Assembly (NCBI RefSeq): GCF_030272705.1
Contig: NZ_JARFYM010000026.1
Coordinates: 1-64,000, forward strand
Length of the DNA: 64,000 nucleotides
Source of the DNA: Rhizobium mayense
GTDB lineage: Bacteria; Pseudomonadota; Alphaproteobacteria; Rhizobiales; Rhizobiaceae
Reading direction: 5' to 3'
Shown here: positions 53,732 through 61,447 of the stretch, in pieces
Numbering within the stretch: position 1 is the stretch's first letter
Layout of the letters: each line of letters opens with the position of its first letter
Made by a program: the position numbers and the translations under genes
Notes under the pieces: model-generated
What the model saw: the letters and a program-made list of their open reading frames with translations, nothing else
Told to the model about the DNA's origin: nothing
Databases searched by the model: none

Positions 53732-54865
53732 ATGAGCTGGCTGACCGCGGAGCAGGCGCTGAACCTGCTGGGCACCAAATCGCAAACGCTGTACGCCAAT
53801 GTCAGCCGCGGCCGCATCCGTGCGAAGCCCGATCCGAGTGATACGCGTCGAAGCCTTTATTTCACCGATGACGTCAAGCGGCTAGCTGCACGTCACGCGG
53901 GACGCCGAAAAACCGAGGCCGTGGCGGCCGATGCCATCCAATGGGGTGATCCTGTGCTGCCTTCGGCGTTGTCGACGGTCGCGGCAGGACGGCTGTTTTA
54001 TCGCGGGCAGGATGCGGCTGATCTTGCTGACCATGCGACGTTGGAGGAAATCGCGCTGCTGCTATGGGACATGAAACGGCCCTTGCGGCTGGAAGGGCAG
54101 GGCGGCAACAGCGGGCCACCCGCCCTAACGGCGGCCTTTTGCGCTTTGGCCGAGCGCGCCACAGCCGACCTGCCATCGCTTGGGCGATCGCTGCCGGCGC
54201 TGCAAATCGAAGCGGAAAGCGTATTCGGCACAGTTGCCAATGTGCTGGCGCCCGGCTTGCCTCATCTGCCGGTGCATCAGCGCCTCGCATCAGCCTGGAA
54301 CCGGCCGGATGCCGACGAACTCATTCGTCGCTCTCTCGTGCTCTTCGCCGACCACGAGCTCAATGCCTCGACCTTTACCGCGCGAATCACCGCGTCTGCC
54401 GGTGCAACATTGTCAGCCGCAGCGCTTTCCGGCCTATCGACACTGACCGGGCCGCTGCATGGCGGCGCGTGGCAAGGAGTGCGCTCGCTGATCGCCCGCG
54501 CCGCCGCGATCGGCGCGGAGGAGGCCGTACGGAGTTACCTTGCCGAAGGGCGGCCGATACCAGCGGTCGGTCATCCGCTCTATCCCGACGGCGATGCACG
54601 CGCGAAGGCGCTGCTTGGCTGCTTTACGCTGCCGCCTTTGTTCGCAAAGGTCCGCCGCGTGGCCGAAGAGTTGGTTGGAGAACGCGTCAACGTTGATTTT
54701 GCGCTGACGGCGATGACATCGGCCTACCATCTGCCGCAGGACGCGCCTTTGATCATGTTCGCACTCGCTCGCACGGTCGGCTGGCTGGCGCATGCCATGG
54801 AGCAATCCACGAGCGGCCGTCTTATCCGGCCACGCGCGCGCTATGTCGGTCCGCCGGTGGAGTAG
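53732..54865 (+). CDS. Citrate synthase-family protein with N-terminal helix-turn-helix
   Basis: A 377-residue fusion. Residues 1-52 look like a MerR/excisionase-type helix-turn-helix: SWLTAEQALNLLGTKSQTLYANVSRGRIRAKPDPSDTRRSLYFTDDVKRL, with the wing pattern R..YF..DV. The rest is a citrate synthase fold with catalytic H243 (GPLHGGAW), H281 (GHPLYPDGD) and D322 (NVDFALTAM). The segment GHRVYRVRDPRA of the divergent enzyme reads GHPLYPDGDARA here, losing two arginines that normally hold oxaloacetate. It may be an enzyme with a DNA-binding head, or a regulator that senses a citrate-synthase ligand. Function is inferred. Confidence 0.85.
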   Translation: MSWLTAEQALNLLGTKSQTLYANVSRGRIRAKPDPSDTRRSLYFTDDVKRLAARHAGRRKTEAVAADAIQWGDPVLPSALSTVAAGRLFYRGQDAADLADHATLEEIALLLWDMKRPLRLEGQGGNSGPPALTAAFCALAERATADLPSLGRSLPALQIEAESVFGTVANVLAPGLPHLPVHQRLASAWNRPDADELIRRSLVLFADHELNASTFTARITASAGATLSAAALSGLSTLTGPLHGGAWQGVRSLIARAAAIGAEEAVRSYLAEGRPIPAVGHPLYPDGDARAKALLGCFTLPPLFAKVRRVAEELVGERVNVDFALTAMTSAYHLPQDAPLIMFALARTVGWLAHAMEQSTSGRLIRPRARYVGPPVE

Positions 54866-54896
54866 TCAGCGCGCCTGCGCCGAACGAGCGCACGCT

Positions 54897-55280
54897 TTAT
54901 GGGCAGATCTGACCCGCCGCCAGGCGACAGACGGCCTCGATGTTATGTCCATCGGGATCAAGAACGAAAGCGCCATAGTAGTCGGGATGATAGTGCGATC
55001 GGATGCCTGGAGGTCCATTGTCCAGTCCGCTTGCCGCCAGCGCCGCTTCATAGAACCGATCGACGACGGCTCTGTTTTGCGCAGTGAAAGCCACGTGAAC
55101 ACGAGTTTGCGGCGTGTCCCGATGTCCTATCCAGAAGAAGGCTCTAGGTCTGATCCCATATCCAGCAAAAATCACGCCCTCGGCATATAAACGTTCGATA
55201 CCGAGCGGCAGCAAGGCCGCGTCGTAGAACGCCTTCGACCGTTCAACATCTCTCACTCCGATTGTGACGTGATCCAGCAT
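54897..55280 (-). CDS. VOC (glyoxalase/dioxygenase) family protein
   Basis: A 127-residue protein with the two-module VOC fold. The N-terminus MLDHVTIGVRDVERSKAFYDAAL has the first metal-ligand His, and DPDGHNIEAVC is the C-terminal module end with the usual Glu ligand. Between them RVHVAFTAQNRAVVDRFYEAAL and HYHPDYYGAFVLDP fit the family. The substrate is unknown. GGGAGGAGAT lies directly before ATG 55280. It is last in an operon with TehA- and MBL-fold genes (35-base gap). Confidence 0.92.
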   Translation of the reverse strand: MLDHVTIGVRDVERSKAFYDAALLPLGIERLYAEGVIFAGYGIRPRAFFWIGHRDTPQTRVHVAFTAQNRAVVDRFYEAALAASGLDNGPPGIRSHYHPDYYGAFVLDPDGHNIEAVCRLAAGQICP

Positions 55281-55315
55281 ATCTCCTCCCAACTCCCCCG
55301 GCACACCGCCGACGA

Positions 55316-56317
55316 TCAACGCTGTCGCACGGCGCCGGCATCCCCGCGTGACAAATCCGCCCAGCCGATGGTCAGTTTGCGATTGGCAATCAGCCAGATC
55401 GTGGCGATCGCAATCAGCCCAACCGTGATATTGGCGGCAATGAAGAGGATCGGAGCAAGTTGCGAAACCGGGCCGGTGTCGCCGCGGTCGATCAGACGCA
55501 AAGGCGCGGTCGCCAGCGCCGTCGCGCCGAAGGTGAAGGCCCAGTAGGCGGGGCTGAAACCCTCCTTGGCGATCCACGGCAGCAGGCGCAACATGATCAA
55601 GGCCTGCAGGACGCCGTATCCGATCATGGCATGCACGAGCATGTCGGGCGGTCCCTGCGTGACGCTGATATAGGCAACGGCGCCGACGGTCGGCGGTGCA
55701 AGCTGGATGCCGAGCGTTGGGCGTAGCGGCGGCGACAATGCCGGCGCCGTCAAAAGACGATGCAGCAAGGCGGATTCGATCGCCAGCCAGGCGAAGAACC
55801 CGGCACCGAAGAAGAGCTGGCCCCAATCGGGAAAGCCGAGCGCGGCTGCAACAGTTGCGGTTACGAAACTACCGGCCACAGTCGGCAGATAAAGCACGGC
55901 CGTCGTGGCGGCGACATCGCGTTCGCCCTGCCATAGAACGCCGGTTCTCCAGACCGCGAAAGCCAGCGTGTAGATTGCGCCTAGGATATACAGGGTTTCA
56001 GCGCCGACGCGGGAGTAGGGCAGCAAACCACCGGCCACCAGCATGGTCGCGACACCGACGAGGCCGATGAAGCAACACTGCACGGGATGGAGCACTTCCT
56101 TCAGTGCCTCTTCGCGAGCCGCCGCCCATTTCAGGGCATAGAGCACCATCAGCACCGCCCATACAGCCACGGAGACAAAGGTGATCGTCTCGCCGATTGC
56201 CGCGGGTAAATGCCAGACGCGCGTCGCCGCGCGCCAGGTATTGCCGAGACCGGAGAGACCAAGCACCATGCCAAAGAATGCTGCCGGAACGAGTGGCAGT
56301 TTCAGGGGGACGGCCAT
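55316..56317 (-). CDS. TehA/SLAC1-type anion channel or tellurite-resistance/dicarboxylate transporter
   Basis: A 333-residue protein with ten hydrophobic helices of the TDT/SLAC1 family. The start AAFFGMVLGLSGLGNTWR is the typical TehA first helix, and the helix-5 region WLAIESALLHRL and GFSPAYWAFTFGATALA also match. Family members conduct chloride, nitrate or dicarboxylates, or export tellurite; the substrate here is unknown. AAAGGAGG precedes ATG 56317. It follows the MBL-fold gene by 24 bases, so coexpression is likely. Confidence 0.9.
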   Translation of the reverse strand: MAVPLKLPLVPAAFFGMVLGLSGLGNTWRAATRVWHLPAAIGETITFVSVAVWAVLMVLYALKWAAAREEALKEVLHPVQCCFIGLVGVATMLVAGGLLPYSRVGAETLYILGAIYTLAFAVWRTGVLWQGERDVAATTAVLYLPTVAGSFVTATVAAALGFPDWGQLFFGAGFFAWLAIESALLHRLLTAPALSPPLRPTLGIQLAPPTVGAVAYISVTQGPPDMLVHAMIGYGVLQALIMLRLLPWIAKEGFSPAYWAFTFGATALATAPLRLIDRGDTGPVSQLAPILFIAANITVGLIAIATIWLIANRKLTIGWADLSRGDAGAVRQR

Positions 56318-56341
56318 GGTGCCTCCTTTGAGCAAGTGACG

Positions 56342-57334
56342 TTAAACGCCTTCATAGACGAGCTGCGTGAAGAAACGCGGATCGATGACGAACTTACCCC
56401 ATTTCGCATCGAATTTCGCCGACGGTTTTGCCGCGACGATCTCGTCGAGCGAATGGCCCTTCTTCTTCAGCCTGGCGACATTGTCGCGTACTGCCTTCAG
56501 CATGTCGCGATATGCGATGAGCTGCTTCTTATTGCCAATCGGTCCATGCCCCGGGATGACGATTGTCTTGTTCGTCGTCGCCGCCACATTGGCGTCGGCG
56601 GCCTTGATCATGCCGTCGATATTGCCGCCGGTCGAATAGTCGATGAAGGGATAGATGCCATTCCAGAAAGTATCGCCGGTGTGAAGGACATCGGCTTCCT
56701 GGAAATAGACGGAGATGTCGCCATCCGTATGGGCCGGGTCATAATGCTTCAAAGCGATCGTTTCATCGTTCAGCTTGACCGTGCGCTCATTGTTCATCAG
56801 ATCGGTCGGCAGAGCGCCGGCGGGTGAGGCGGGGAAGTTGAAGTCCCAGTCATTTACGCGCTGAGCGACGGAGAGATGCTTCAGCGTGTTGACGTGAGCC
56901 ATGATCGCGGCGCCTTCGCCATGCAGCCATTCATTGCCGTCGGTATGGTCGAAATGCCAGTGCGTGTTGATGAGCCGGACGATCGGCTCCTTACCAAGGG
57001 CGGTCAAAGCGTCTTCAATGCGCGGGCGCGTGGCGGTGATGCCAGCGTCGATCAAAAGCTTGCCGTCACTGCCCGTGAGCACGGCGATGTTGCCACCGGA
57101 GCCTTCGAGCATGCTGACATCCTTGCGCAGCTTGTGTGTCTTGATCTGCGCGTTGGCGGCTTCGCCGCGGATCATGTCGACGATATTGCCGGCTGCAGCG
57201 AAAACCTCCGCCGGCGTCAGCCAGGCACCGGTGGCGGCAAACGTCGCGCCGCCGATGCAGCACAGGCAGAAGCCGCGCCGCGTGAGACCGACATGCTGAT
57301 TGGTGGTTCCGTCTTTGGTCGTGATGGTCGGCAT
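56342..57334 (-). CDS. Tat-exported metallo-beta-lactamase-fold hydrolase
   Basis: A 330-residue protein. The N-terminus LTRRGFCLCCIGGATFAATGAWL is a twin-arginine signal (R19-R20), which implies export in a folded, metal-loaded state to the periplasm. The zinc motif HWHFDH is H125, H127, D129, H130 (THWHFDHTDGNEW); a further His is in YDPAHTDGDIS and the bridging Asp in LHTGDTFW; the last His is in IPGHGP. All ligands for two zinc ions are present. Relatives act as lactonases, beta-lactamases or flavin-free hydrolases; the substrate is unknown. AAAGGA precedes ATG 57334. First gene of the mbl-tehA-voc operon. Confidence 0.92.
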   Translation of the reverse strand: MPTITTKDGTTNQHVGLTRRGFCLCCIGGATFAATGAWLTPAEVFAAAGNIVDMIRGEAANAQIKTHKLRKDVSMLEGSGGNIAVLTGSDGKLLIDAGITATRPRIEDALTALGKEPIVRLINTHWHFDHTDGNEWLHGEGAAIMAHVNTLKHLSVAQRVNDWDFNFPASPAGALPTDLMNNERTVKLNDETIALKHYDPAHTDGDISVYFQEADVLHTGDTFWNGIYPFIDYSTGGNIDGMIKAADANVAATTNKTIVIPGHGPIGNKKQLIAYRDMLKAVRDNVARLKKKGHSLDEIVAAKPSAKFDAKWGKFVIDPRFFTQLVYEGV

Positions 57335-57796
57335 GATAAAGTCCTTTCCGAAAGCTCAAGTGATCTGAAACGTCTATGATCGAAGGATCGGATTGGCGGC
57401 TCAAGAGAAAGAGCCTCGTCAGCAGAGAAGGCAAACACGCGCTCGCCGGAAATGCCTTTCCGAACGTGCGGGCAGAATTATGCACGCGACTGGCCACGGT
57501 GGATTGTTGAATTTTGATGGCTTTGTTGAAATAGCCGTTTCTCTGCAAGCCTAAGAAGCACGATTTGTGCTATCAAAGGCGGTGTAGATATCCGGCTTAC
57601 CGGGCAACTGCGGGGACGCGGTTGCAGTACAAAGCAGGAACAGCGACGGATAATTATCACAGATGCGTGAGCTCGGTATTTTCCGCCCGGTCCCGCGCAC
57701 CTGCATAGCTCGCCCGTCATTTGTTCATTGGCAAATGCTGCGAAATGTCTTTATGGACTTCTCAAAACGATTAAACCCCTCCTAGGAGACTGACAT
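57335..57796. other. Intergenic region between the MBL and gnd genes
   Basis: About 460 bases between divergent genes, with no supported coding sequence. It must contain both promoters. A hairpin CAACTGCG (57605-57612) / CGCGGTTG (57617-57624) with loop GGGA lies in the middle, without a T tract. CTCCTAGGAG (57779-57788), a perfect palindrome, covers the gnd ribosome site. Confidence 0.5.
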
Positions 57797-58822
57797 ATGC
57801 AAATCGGAATGATTGGCCTCGGCCGCATGGGCAGCAACATGGTGCAGCGCCTGCTAAATGGCGGCCACAGCGCCGTCGTTTTCGATGCGCGTCCGGAAAG
57901 CATCTCGACGCTTGAACAGCTCGGCGCCACCGGAAGCACGTCGCTCGAAGATTTCGTATCGAAGCTCTCCCGTCCCCGCGCCGTCTGGCTGATGCTGCCG
58001 GCTGCGATAGTCGACAAGGAGCTGGCCAAGATCGTTCCACTGCTCGAAGACGGCGATATCGTCATCGACGGCGGCAACTCCTATTATCATGACGACATCC
58101 GCCGCTCCGAAGAGTTGAAGCCGAAGGGCATTCATTATGTCGACGTCGGCACGAGCGGCGGCGTTTTTGGCCTGCAGCGCGGATACTGCCTGATGATCGG
58201 TGGCGAAAAGGCCACGGTTCAGCATCTGTCGCCGATCTTCGCAACGCTCGCGCCGGGCGTCGGCGACGTCGCTCCGTCCAAGATGCGCTCCGAAGCCGCC
58301 GCAAGCGTCAGCACTGCCGAGCAGGGCTACCTGCATTGCGGCCCGTCCGGCGCCGGCCATTTCGTCAAGATGGTCCATAACGGCATCGAGTACGGCCTGA
58401 TGGCCGCTTACGCCGAAGGCTTCAACGTGCTGCGTCACGCCAATATCGGGCTGCAGACGACCGAAGCCGACGCCGAAACCGCGCCGCTGTCGCATCCGCA
58501 ATATTATCAATACGACCTCGATATCGCCGAAATCAGCGAAGTCTGGCGCCGCGGCAGCGTCATCACCTCATGGCTCCTCGACCTCACCGCCGACGCACTG
58601 CATGGCGATGCTGCCCTGTCGCAATATGCCGGCCGCGTTTCGGATTCGGGTGAGGGCCGCTGGACCATTTCGGCTGCAATCGACGAAGGCGTCCCGACGC
58701 CGGTTCTCAGCGCCGCGCTCTACGGCCGCTTCGCCTCGCGCGGCAATGACGACTATGCCAACAAAGTCCTGTCGGCCATGCGCGCCGGCTTCGGCGGCCA
58801 CCACGAGAAGCCGGCGAAGTAA
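57797..58822 (+). CDS. gnd: 6-phosphogluconate dehydrogenase, decarboxylating (short, GndA-type)
   Basis: A 341-residue enzyme of the oxidative pentose phosphate route, producing ribulose 5-phosphate, CO2 and NAD(P)H. The Rossmann loop is GLGRMGSNM (residues 7-15); DARPES at the end of strand beta2 (Asp rather than Asn-Arg) fits NAD+ preference. Substrate signatures are DGGNSYYHDDIRRSEEL, GTSGGVFGLQRGYCLMIGG and GPSGAGHFVKMVHNGIEYG with the catalytic Lys and Glu. At about 340 residues it is the short form, lacking the C-terminal domain of enteric Gnd (about 470). AGGAG stands nine bases before ATG 57797. Confidence 0.95.
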   Translation: MQIGMIGLGRMGSNMVQRLLNGGHSAVVFDARPESISTLEQLGATGSTSLEDFVSKLSRPRAVWLMLPAAIVDKELAKIVPLLEDGDIVIDGGNSYYHDDIRRSEELKPKGIHYVDVGTSGGVFGLQRGYCLMIGGEKATVQHLSPIFATLAPGVGDVAPSKMRSEAAASVSTAEQGYLHCGPSGAGHFVKMVHNGIEYGLMAAYAEGFNVLRHANIGLQTTEADAETAPLSHPQYYQYDLDIAEISEVWRRGSVITSWLLDLTADALHGDAALSQYAGRVSDSGEGRWTISAAIDEGVPTPVLSAALYGRFASRGNDDYANKVLSAMRAGFGGHHEKPAK

Positions 58823-58849
58823 TCTCTCTTTGAATTTGACGAAATTCTC

Positions 58850-58877
58850 GCCGGGCGAGTCCAACTGCCCGGCATTT
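58850..58877 (+). terminator. Probable rho-independent terminator after gnd
   Basis: A seven-base-pair GC stem GCCGGGC (58850-58856) / GCCCGGC (58867-58873) with a 10-base loop, followed by ATTTT. It lies between the convergent gnd and moeA genes. The T tract is short, so efficiency is uncertain. Confidence 0.7.
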
Positions 58878-58888
58878 TCATATCCGGC

Positions 58889-60118
58889 TTAGCTCAGCAG
58901 CTCCGGGCGCAGGAGCAGGACCGGGCATTCGGAACCGGCAGCAAGCTTGGGCGCGTGCACAGGGCGAATGATGAGGCAGTCCGAGCGGGAAAAGACCTTC
59001 ATCATAGAAGAATCCTGCTTGGAAAACGCCTCGGCGATCCACCCGCCGCTATCTTCGGATTTTGTCAGCGTCGCCCGGACATAGTCCTGGCGTTGATCGT
59101 TGGCGGCGAGCATTGTGGCAGTGCGCGCCATGCTTTCGCGCTTCACCGGCGGCAGGGAGGCAAGCTTGCGGATCAGCGGCTCCAGGAACAGCAGGCCGCA
59201 GACGAGACTGGAGACCGGGTTGCCCGGAAGGCCGAGGACATGGGCTTCGCCGAGGCTCCCGACCATCAGCGGCTTGCCGGGGCGCATGGCGATACGCCAG
59301 AAATCGAGCTGCATGCCGGCTGCGACCATGGTCGCCTGCACCAGATCATGATCGCCGACTGAGGCGCCGCCGAGTGTGACGATGACATCGGCCTTCGCCA
59401 CCTGCGCTCGGCCGATGGCGGCGGTGATCTCCGCCCTGTCGTCAGGCACGATGCCGAGATCGAGCACATGAGCGCCGGCGTTGCGGGCAAGCGCCGCGAT
59501 GCCGAACGTATTCGAGGCAATGATCTGCGATGGACCGGGCTCACTGCCCGGTGTCACCAACTCGTCGCCCGTCGCAAGGATCGCCACCAGTGGGCGGCGA
59601 TAAACGTCAAGCGCCGGATGATTCATCGCGGCGGCAACCGTCAGCCGCGAAAAATCCATGACCGCGCCTGCGGAAAGCACCACTTCGCCTTCGGCGAAAT
59701 CCTGTCCGCGCGGCCGGACATGCTGCCCCTTGCGCAGGGGATAGGTGGTGCGGATGCGGCTGTGCTCCAGCCGTTCGATGTCTTCCTGTAACAGCACACA
59801 ATCGGCACCCGCGGGAACCGGTGCGCCGGTAAAGATGCGCACCGCTTCGCCTTTGCCGACCGTACCTTCGAAAGCGCGGCCGGCGGCGGAAACACCGATC
59901 ACTGTCAGTAACGCGCCGGGGTCGGCGGCGTCTTCGAAACGCAGTGCATAGCCATCCATCGCCGAAGCGTCGAAGGGTGGCTGCGTCAGTCGTGCGGTCA
60001 GATCCTTGGCCAGAACCCGGCCTTCCGCCATGTCGAGTGGAACGCTTTCGACGCGATGGAGCGGCGTTGTGCTATTCAACAGGCGCGCTTGAGCGTCAGC
60101 AACGGGTAAAAGGCTCAT
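58889..60118 (-). CDS. moeA: Molybdopterin molybdenumtransferase
   Basis: A 409-residue enzyme that inserts molybdate into adenylylated molybdopterin. The start PVADAQARLLNSTTPLHRVESVPLDMAEGRVLAKDL and PPFDASAMDGYALRF are MoeA domain I/III landmarks; the molybdopterin-binding domain has VTLGGASVGDHDLV, and MRPGKPLMVG with LGLPGNPVSSLV follows. ATG 60118 gives the family N-terminus; upstream frame to 60241 reads into moaC. It is last in the ppiD-trpD-trpC-moaC-moeA operon, with only five bases from the moaC stop. Confidence 0.96.
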   Translation of the reverse strand: MSLLPVADAQARLLNSTTPLHRVESVPLDMAEGRVLAKDLTARLTQPPFDASAMDGYALRFEDAADPGALLTVIGVSAAGRAFEGTVGKGEAVRIFTGAPVPAGADCVLLQEDIERLEHSRIRTTYPLRKGQHVRPRGQDFAEGEVVLSAGAVMDFSRLTVAAAMNHPALDVYRRPLVAILATGDELVTPGSEPGPSQIIASNTFGIAALARNAGAHVLDLGIVPDDRAEITAAIGRAQVAKADVIVTLGGASVGDHDLVQATMVAAGMQLDFWRIAMRPGKPLMVGSLGEAHVLGLPGNPVSSLVCGLLFLEPLIRKLASLPPVKRESMARTATMLAANDQRQDYVRATLTKSEDSGGWIAEAFSKQDSSMMKVFSRSDCLIIRPVHAPKLAAGSECPVLLLRPELLS

Positions 60119-60123
60119 AGGTG

Positions 60124-60618
60124 TCAGACCTCCGGATGACGGAAATCGCCGGATTTGCCGCCCGACTTCTCCAAAAGCCTGATGCCGCCGATTTCCATCA
60201 TCCGGTCGGCAGCCTTCGCCATGTCGTAGATCGTCAGGCATGCGACGGATACAGCCGTCAACGCTTCCATCTCGACCCCGGTGCGGCCGGTAAGTTTTGC
60301 GGTGGCGGTCACGTGCAGGCCGGGCAGGGCCGCGTCTTCGGCGATATCGACCGAGACTTTGGTCAGCATCAGCGGGTGGCAGAGCGGGATGAGATTGGCC
60401 GTTTGCTTCGCGGCCATGATACCGGCGAGCCTGGCCGTGCTGATGACATCGCCTTTTTTGGCATTGCCTTCGCGGATCAGCGCCAGTGTTTCCGGCTTCA
60501 TCTTCACATGGCCTTCGGCAGTGGCGATACGGGTGGTCTCGGCCTTGTTGCCGACATCAACCATACGCGCCTCGCCGGATGTGCCGATATGGGTAAGGCC
60601 GGCTTTCTCCGCGCTCAT
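60124..60618 (-). CDS. moaC: Cyclic pyranopterin monophosphate synthase accessory protein
   Basis: A 164-residue enzyme that with MoaA turns GTP into cyclic pyranopterin monophosphate. Signatures: ARMVDVGNKAETTRIA, KKGDVISTARLAGIMAAKQT, LIPLCHPLMLT, GVEMEALTAVSVACLTIYDM and AADRMMEIGGIRLLEKSGG. Catalytic Lys and Asp positions are intact. Its start follows the trpC stop by one base, so the Mo-cofactor genes are carried on the tryptophan transcript. Confidence 0.97.
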   Translation of the reverse strand: MSAEKAGLTHIGTSGEARMVDVGNKAETTRIATAEGHVKMKPETLALIREGNAKKGDVISTARLAGIMAAKQTANLIPLCHPLMLTKVSVDIAEDAALPGLHVTATAKLTGRTGVEMEALTAVSVACLTIYDMAKAADRMMEIGGIRLLEKSGGKSGDFRHPEV

Positions 60619-60619
60619 T

Positions 60620-61435
60620 TCACTCGGCCGCCAGAACGTCGGATTCGCCGGTCAGCAGCAGGCGCGTCGCAGCAGTCACATCATCCTTTCGCATCAGGCT
60701 CTCGCCGACGAGGAAGGTGGTGATGCCGGCGGCCTCGAGACGCTTGCAATCGGCATAGGTGAAGACACCGCTTTCGCCCACCAGCAGCCGGCCTTCGGGA
60801 ACCATGGTGGACAGGGTTTCACTGACGATCAGGCTGACTTCGAAGGTGCGCAGATTGCGATTGTTGATGCCGACGAGCGGCGAAGACAGCTTCAATGCCC
60901 GCTCCATCTCTTCGGCGTCATGCACTTCGACCAGCACATCCATGCCGAGGCCGAATGCTTCGTCCTGCAGGCGCTCCGCATCGCTGTCGGAGAGCGAAGC
61001 CATGATCAGGAGAATGCAGTCAGCACCCCAAGCACGCGCCTCGTGCACCTGGTAGGTTTCGAACATGAAATCCTTGCGTAACGCTGGCAGAGAGCAGGCG
61101 GCGCGGGCGGCGGTCAAGAATTCCGGTGCGCCTTGGAAACTTGGGCGATCCGTCAGCACCGAGAGGCAGGCAGCGCCGCCGGCCTCATAGGCCTCGGCAA
61201 GGGCGGGCGGATCGAAATCGGGGCGAATGAGCCCCTTGGACGGGCTTGCCTTCTTGATCTCGGCGATCAGGCCAAAGGCACCGGCGTTCTTCTTGGCGAC
61301 CAGCGCCTTATGGAAGCCGCGTGGCGCCGACTGCCCGGCTTGCATTGCCTTGAGGTCGGCAAGCGAGACCTTTGCCTTGGCCGCGGCGATTTCTTCACGC
61401 TTATAGGCTTCGATCTTCTGGAGGATATCCGTCAT
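60620..61435 (-). CDS. trpC: Indole-3-glycerol phosphate synthase
   Basis: A 271-residue monofunctional TIM-barrel enzyme of tryptophan synthesis, converting CdRP to indole-3-glycerol phosphate. Catalytic motifs: IAEIKKASPSKGLI (Lys), LPALRKDFMFETYQ (Lys), GINNRNLRTFEV (Asn) and LLVGESGVFTYADC (Glu, Ser). It is not fused to TrpF, as in other Alphaproteobacteria. It lies 12 bases after trpD and abuts moaC. Confidence 0.98.
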   Translation of the reverse strand: MTDILQKIEAYKREEIAAAKAKVSLADLKAMQAGQSAPRGFHKALVAKKNAGAFGLIAEIKKASPSKGLIRPDFDPPALAEAYEAGGAACLSVLTDRPSFQGAPEFLTAARAACSLPALRKDFMFETYQVHEARAWGADCILLIMASLSDSDAERLQDEAFGLGMDVLVEVHDAEEMERALKLSSPLVGINNRNLRTFEVSLIVSETLSTMVPEGRLLVGESGVFTYADCKRLEAAGITTFLVGESLMRKDDVTAATRLLLTGESDVLAAE

Positions 61436-61447
61436 GATGTCCTGATC

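Noticed and set aside
57500..57545. GGCTTTGTTGAAATAGCC-like sequence, suggesting an insertion sequence end
   Set aside because: It resembles some IS terminal sequences only loosely; no second end, target duplication or transposase fragment was found nearby.
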